DNA of 64,000 nt from Saksenaea vasiformis B4078 (Eukaryota > Mucoromycota > Mucoromycetes > Mucorales > Saksenaeaceae). Position numbers and translations under genes: made by a program. Below the pieces are notes generated by a model. The model searched no databases. It was not told where the DNA came from and saw only the letters and a program-made list of their open reading frames with translations. Shown here piece after piece: positions 60,420 through 64,000 of the stretch. The stretch is from positions 17,461-81,460 of the forward strand of contig JNDT01001577.1 in the NCBI GenBank assembly GCA_000697055.1. Reading direction: 5' to 3'. The number at the start of each line of letters is the position of its first letter. The first letter of the stretch is position 1.

Positions 60420-62144
60420 TCATACTTTAGATTTGCCTTTGCGATCTATTCTAATATAATAGGTAATTGTCGCCTGCTTGGTACTTTGTGTGGTACATTC
60501 CAACTCTCTCAACCTCCTCGAAAGCAGCAGATCAAGTTGCGCATCTTCTTTAAGTTCCAGATCCAAAGTGCTGCGAAGTTCTCGGACAAGGGCTTTCTGC
60601 TCTGATATGGACTTCGAAGCAATTGCAGGTAATGTAACCGAGGCGCCTTCGTCACCAGACTCGGTTTCTTCCTCGTGGCTTTGCTGAGAAGCAGATGCTA
60701 ACTCCAGCATAAGCTCCTCGGGGAACGTCTCGTGGCAGAAATGGTCTTCATCCTCTGTTGTTAGGAGAACAGATTCTGCTGAAACGCTCTCATCATGGAT
60801 TTCTTGGAGACATCTCGTAACCTCAGACCTGGGCTCCATGTCCGCGTCTTCCTCAACCTCTTGTTCTGGTTCAGTAGACATCAATCCAGTTTTTTCAAAA
60901 CAGTTTGTGATCGTAGATTCCTTGACGCGATCCCAGGCTGTTAGGCAATAACGCATACCGGTCAATTGATCAAGAGTGTAGAATCCTGATCTCTCTTTTA
61001 GTATCGAAAATCGTAGTGCAGCAGTCCGGTACTGCATAGCCCTAACGGAGATGTTAGTGTCCGTCATCAGTCCATAAATTTCATTTACCTGTAGTGAGAT
61101 TTGAACGATTTGATTATACCGGCATCTAATGGCTGTAACATGGATGTGGTGTTTGGCGGAAGCATGCATAGTTCTATGTTCTTCAGATCCTTATCCAGCT
61201 TATGCGAGGGTGCGTTGTCAAGTAGCGTCAAGACCTTTTGACCTTTATGAACCCTCCCAAGCGTAAGATCTAGTCTTCGCATGATCCTCCGAAATATAGA
61301 GCTAGTCATCCAAGCCTTTGAGTTGGCATAATAGTTCAGTCCAAGTTCTTCCCCTAAAGCCATATCCATATTTACGTCTACATTGTATCATGTTACCTGT
61401 TTTCCCTTTGAAGCATCTCGGTTTCATGGCTTTTCCGATAAAAAATGGACATGGCCTAAACTTGTTTGCTGCATTGGCTACTAATACAACGGTAAAGCAG
61501 CTTTTGTTCTGCTTTAGACCGGCAACTGGGTCCCTGGAGATTGTTCTAGTAGGAACCTGGCTATAGTATAAATCAGTTTCATCCAGATTGTAGACGCTAG
61601 AAGCACCGTACTCAGCGATTTTTGCCTTGACCGTGGCTATCATTTCTTGTGTGCTGTCGTTATCAACATTGACAGATCCGGCTTCACCATGAATATTATG
61701 GCAACGAAATCCTTGGCGTTTCTCAAAGTTTGTTAACCAGCCATTGGAGAAGTTAAACTTGGTGGTATCGATAGCTAGTTTCTTCGCAAACCGTACTGCT
61801 TGGTCTTTGATCACCTGGCGGTTTAATGGAATCTTGTTTGCTGCCGCTTGTTCGACCCATGCAGCCAAAGCTTTCTCCAATTCAGGATAGGCGGACGTTC
61901 TCTGCCGCCTGGCATTTAGCTCTTGCCTATTCATTTCTTCATAGTTGTCCTTTCTCTTGAGGATCCCAGAGATAGCCGCCTGTGTCGGGACCTTATTCAA
62001 TTTAAACGTCTCATATGCCCACTTAGCGATCTGCGTCTGCGACTTTCGCGTCTCCTCTGCATAATGACAGATAGCCAGTCGTTGAGCATTAGTAAAACAG
62101 GGTCTCGACCGTGATTTCTTTGGATCGTCAGTGGTGCTTGACAT
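60420..62144 (-). CDS. pogo/Tigger-type DDE transposase, reading frame intact
   Basis: CENP-B-like HTH plus DDE superfamily transposase, 544 residues from three exons: 62144-61397, 61353-61089 and 61041-60420. The N-terminal Psq/CENP-B HTH lies at residues ~15-150 (FTNAQRLAICHYAEETRKSQ). Catalytic positions: SVYNLDETDLYY, LTLLDNAPSHK and LQPLDAGIIKSFK, i.e. three Asp. The middle has FFIGKAMKPRCFKGKTG. Both introns (43 and 47 nt) restore frame exactly at conserved positions. The C-terminal ~150 residues are acidic with a coiled segment. No stops or shifts are seen, so it is either recently mobile or domesticated. Terminal inverted repeats were searched for by eye without success. Confidence 0.88.
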
Positions 62145-62812
62145 TGTTTGCTTGTATTATGTGTAAGCGAGAGTGTTTTCGGAGTGTTTTCGGTGAAGAA
62201 TCAAGAAGAAATCAGTAGGACTGTAATGAAGTTCTTATTTCTCTCAGAGTACTATTTTATATCTTTGTAAATGGTGATCGGGACGCTCATAGTGAGTCAT
62301 CCTGTTGAATCAGTAATTATGACAGTAAAAGTTTTATCCAATAATGTCTAAAGATATCTTTATCGCAGGTCTGAGATAAAGAAGAAGAAAAACATGTGTA
62401 ACAATAAAATCTTTACAAGTTAATCTAGCAACAACTAGGACGTTATGAAAAGGAAGTTGGAAGATTATAATTGGAGCAAGAGGATCAGACAGGAAAAGCG
62501 GTTTGCATTTCTCGAATCATTTATATATGTATGTGCGCTTCTGTCTGCTATCACTTAATAATATAGTGCAAATCCACGAATACATATTATGGAAAATAAA
62601 TTCGTATACATGAACTTGCGCAGTCTGACCATATGTAAAAGACAATGGTGCGTAAACACTCCTCTGGGTAGTGCATTGAAAGGTCTGCTTCAGTCTATAC
62701 AGAAATGAGCCAATAGGAACAATAGTTATGTGGCGGACATTAAATTCGCTCTACTTATATTCTCGGTTCAGTTATCGACTTTTTTCCTCACCGAAGGTAT
62801 AACTATAACGCG
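62145..62812. other. upstream of transposase, nothing recognised
   Basis: About 670 bp of AT-rich DNA with no supported gene. It must contain the transposase promoter. Confidence 0.5.
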
Positions 62813-64000
62813 TGCCTACTGTACTAGCTGCTGCTGTCAATAGAGCAAGGAAAAACAATAGAGACGAAGCTGAAGGAATAGCTGAGGCATCGCTTATTAA
62901 CAAGGTTATTGGCAAGATCGTCAACGATATGTCTTATGTTCGTTTTGTCGGCCAATATTGCCATACGCGAAGCGTACAACTTGGATAACAATGTCATGTT
63001 GGCATTCTATAATCTGTTCTTCCGAAATGGCAAGCGTGGGGCTCAGGATATATGGAGACATATCCTTTATTGCGCAACAAAATATACATCAATAACAGGA
63101 CGTGGATCAGGCCTGTCAACACGACAGGCAGCCGAAGCAGCTGTCTTTACAACAAACTCGGGCATTTTGGAGACAAGCGGCTCCCTACTAGAAGGAAATG
63201 ATAATCAAACAGACCGTTTCAAGGCCTTTGCGACGGATATTGCTTTCTCCTCTCTGTCCTCAATGTTAAAACATAATCTGGAGCGAAATATTCACCTGCA
63301 GGCAAGAAAAATATGGTATAAGGACTGCCTGACCGAGATGTGCATGGCACCGACTTCGATGTATATGGGTGAAATGATCACCGAAATTGCAAATGGATGC
63401 AGTATCGACTTTCGCCGAAACATTGTTTACAATTTCAAAGATCGTTACTGCGAATATATTCGGTCGCGTCTCAAGGAATTGGCTCAAGTACCACTTGGAT
63501 GGCCTGTCCCAAATGAGGCGATATTTGATACATTTATCCAAGATATTGTCAGTTCTGTTCGTCATAGAATACTGCCTTCAGCTCTGCAAGAAGCATCAAG
63601 ACAAGGGTTTCTACATTGGTGATGCTACGGTTCGCACTCAAGTCGACAAGTTTATAACGAACATGGTGCGTCTCTACAAAAACTCCACGGAGCCATTTGA
63701 TGAAGCAAAGTGCAGACTTGAGGTCGAAAACAACGCGACTGTACCACCAGGATGGCCGAAAAACAGAAATAAGCTTATAGCAGCGTTATTTCAAAGAATC
63801 TGGGGAATGTCACTTGACCTAAGCGAAGCTGATGCCGACCCGGGAGATTTTGATGATCCCGAGGAACAAGAACAAGAAGGTCAAGCATCCGGCAATATAC
63901 TTGCTGGCTTAGGACATGATGTTCAGGAACAGATCGAATCCTTCATTGACATTGAGCGTGGTCTCGAAGTAAAGGGTATCCGGGTATCTGACGTAAATCT
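62813..64000 (+). pseudogene. unrecognised coding relic, runs off the window
   Basis: Continuous protein-like sequence in three successive frames. It starts near 62813 (helical, EAEGIAEASLINKVIGKIVN), shifts near 62930 into a long frame to 63622 (REAYNLDNNVMLAFYNLFFR), and shifts again at the GGG at 63605-63607 into GFYIGDATVRTQVDKFITNM, which continues open to the window edge with an acidic stretch. Each shift is one base with no splice sites that fit, so it looks like a decayed gene, possibly from a mobile element given its setting. I recognise no domain. Confidence 0.45.

Noticed and set aside
1..64000. CRISPR arrays, bacterial operons, rRNA
   Set aside because: No regularly spaced palindromic repeats, Shine-Dalgarno-led gene strings or rRNA signatures; introns throughout show a eukaryote.

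Overview
This is a eukaryotic, fungal window. Genes are dense and on both strands, introns are short (about 40-110 nt, GT..AG, often with a CTAAC/CTAAT branch site), and homopolymer and microsatellite tracts are common. The gene set is fungal: NST1, DEF1, GPC1, DGA1-type acyltransferase, YME2, an SKT5-like Sel1 protein and a ferric-reductase-like oxidase. Large Sel1 genes, a Fanzor relic and FAR1-type zinc-finger sequence suggest an early-diverging lineage such as Mucoromycota. That placement is inference; no rRNA or complete tRNA is present. All exon models were built by hand from splice sites and reading frame.

Layout. 1-5.1 kb: 3' part of an NST1-like gene facing a DEF1-like gene. 7.2-8.6 kb: NIPA/DUF803-type transporter. 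10.9-13.1 kb: a GLTP-fold glycolipid transfer protein tail to tail with GPC1. 13.7-19.0 kb: gene A, 14 exons, three repeated MACPF-like modules, an embedded FAR1-type zinc finger and C-terminal Sel1 repeats. 20.6-26.7 kb: DGAT2, a PHOSPHO-type HAD phosphatase, endonuclease III (NTH1), a small tail-anchored protein and a Ser/Thr-rich surface protein. 28.0-32.6 kb: YME2 and an SKT5-like Sel1 protein. 33.5-43.7 kb: accessory DNA holding a 203-aa unknown gene, a PXA/nexin-C gene, and a decayed Fanzor (OMEGA/TnpB-type nuclease) with a Tc1/mariner relic and a MITE lying within its span. 45.0-46.9 kb: ferric-reductase-like gene. 47.8-53.2 kb: gene B, a second MACPF-like/Sel1 giant with two modules and 19 Sel1 repeats. 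53.8-64 kb: a broken aspartic-protease-like fragment, low-complexity and tandem-repeat DNA, an acidic protein gene, an intact-looking pogo/Tigger transposase and another decayed coding stretch at the right edge.

How the parts relate. Four housekeeping genes act on lipids (GLTP, GPC1, DGAT2, PHOSPHO), but nothing shows co-regulation. Genes A and B are paralogous in architecture: each MACPF-like module is a three-exon cassette starting and ending in phase 0, repeated five times across the two genes. The most unusual content is the FAR1 finger inside gene A, the cassette expansion in A and B, the Fanzor relic, and a Tc1 transposase whose third-catalytic-residue segment is flipped between two 15-bp inverted repeats.
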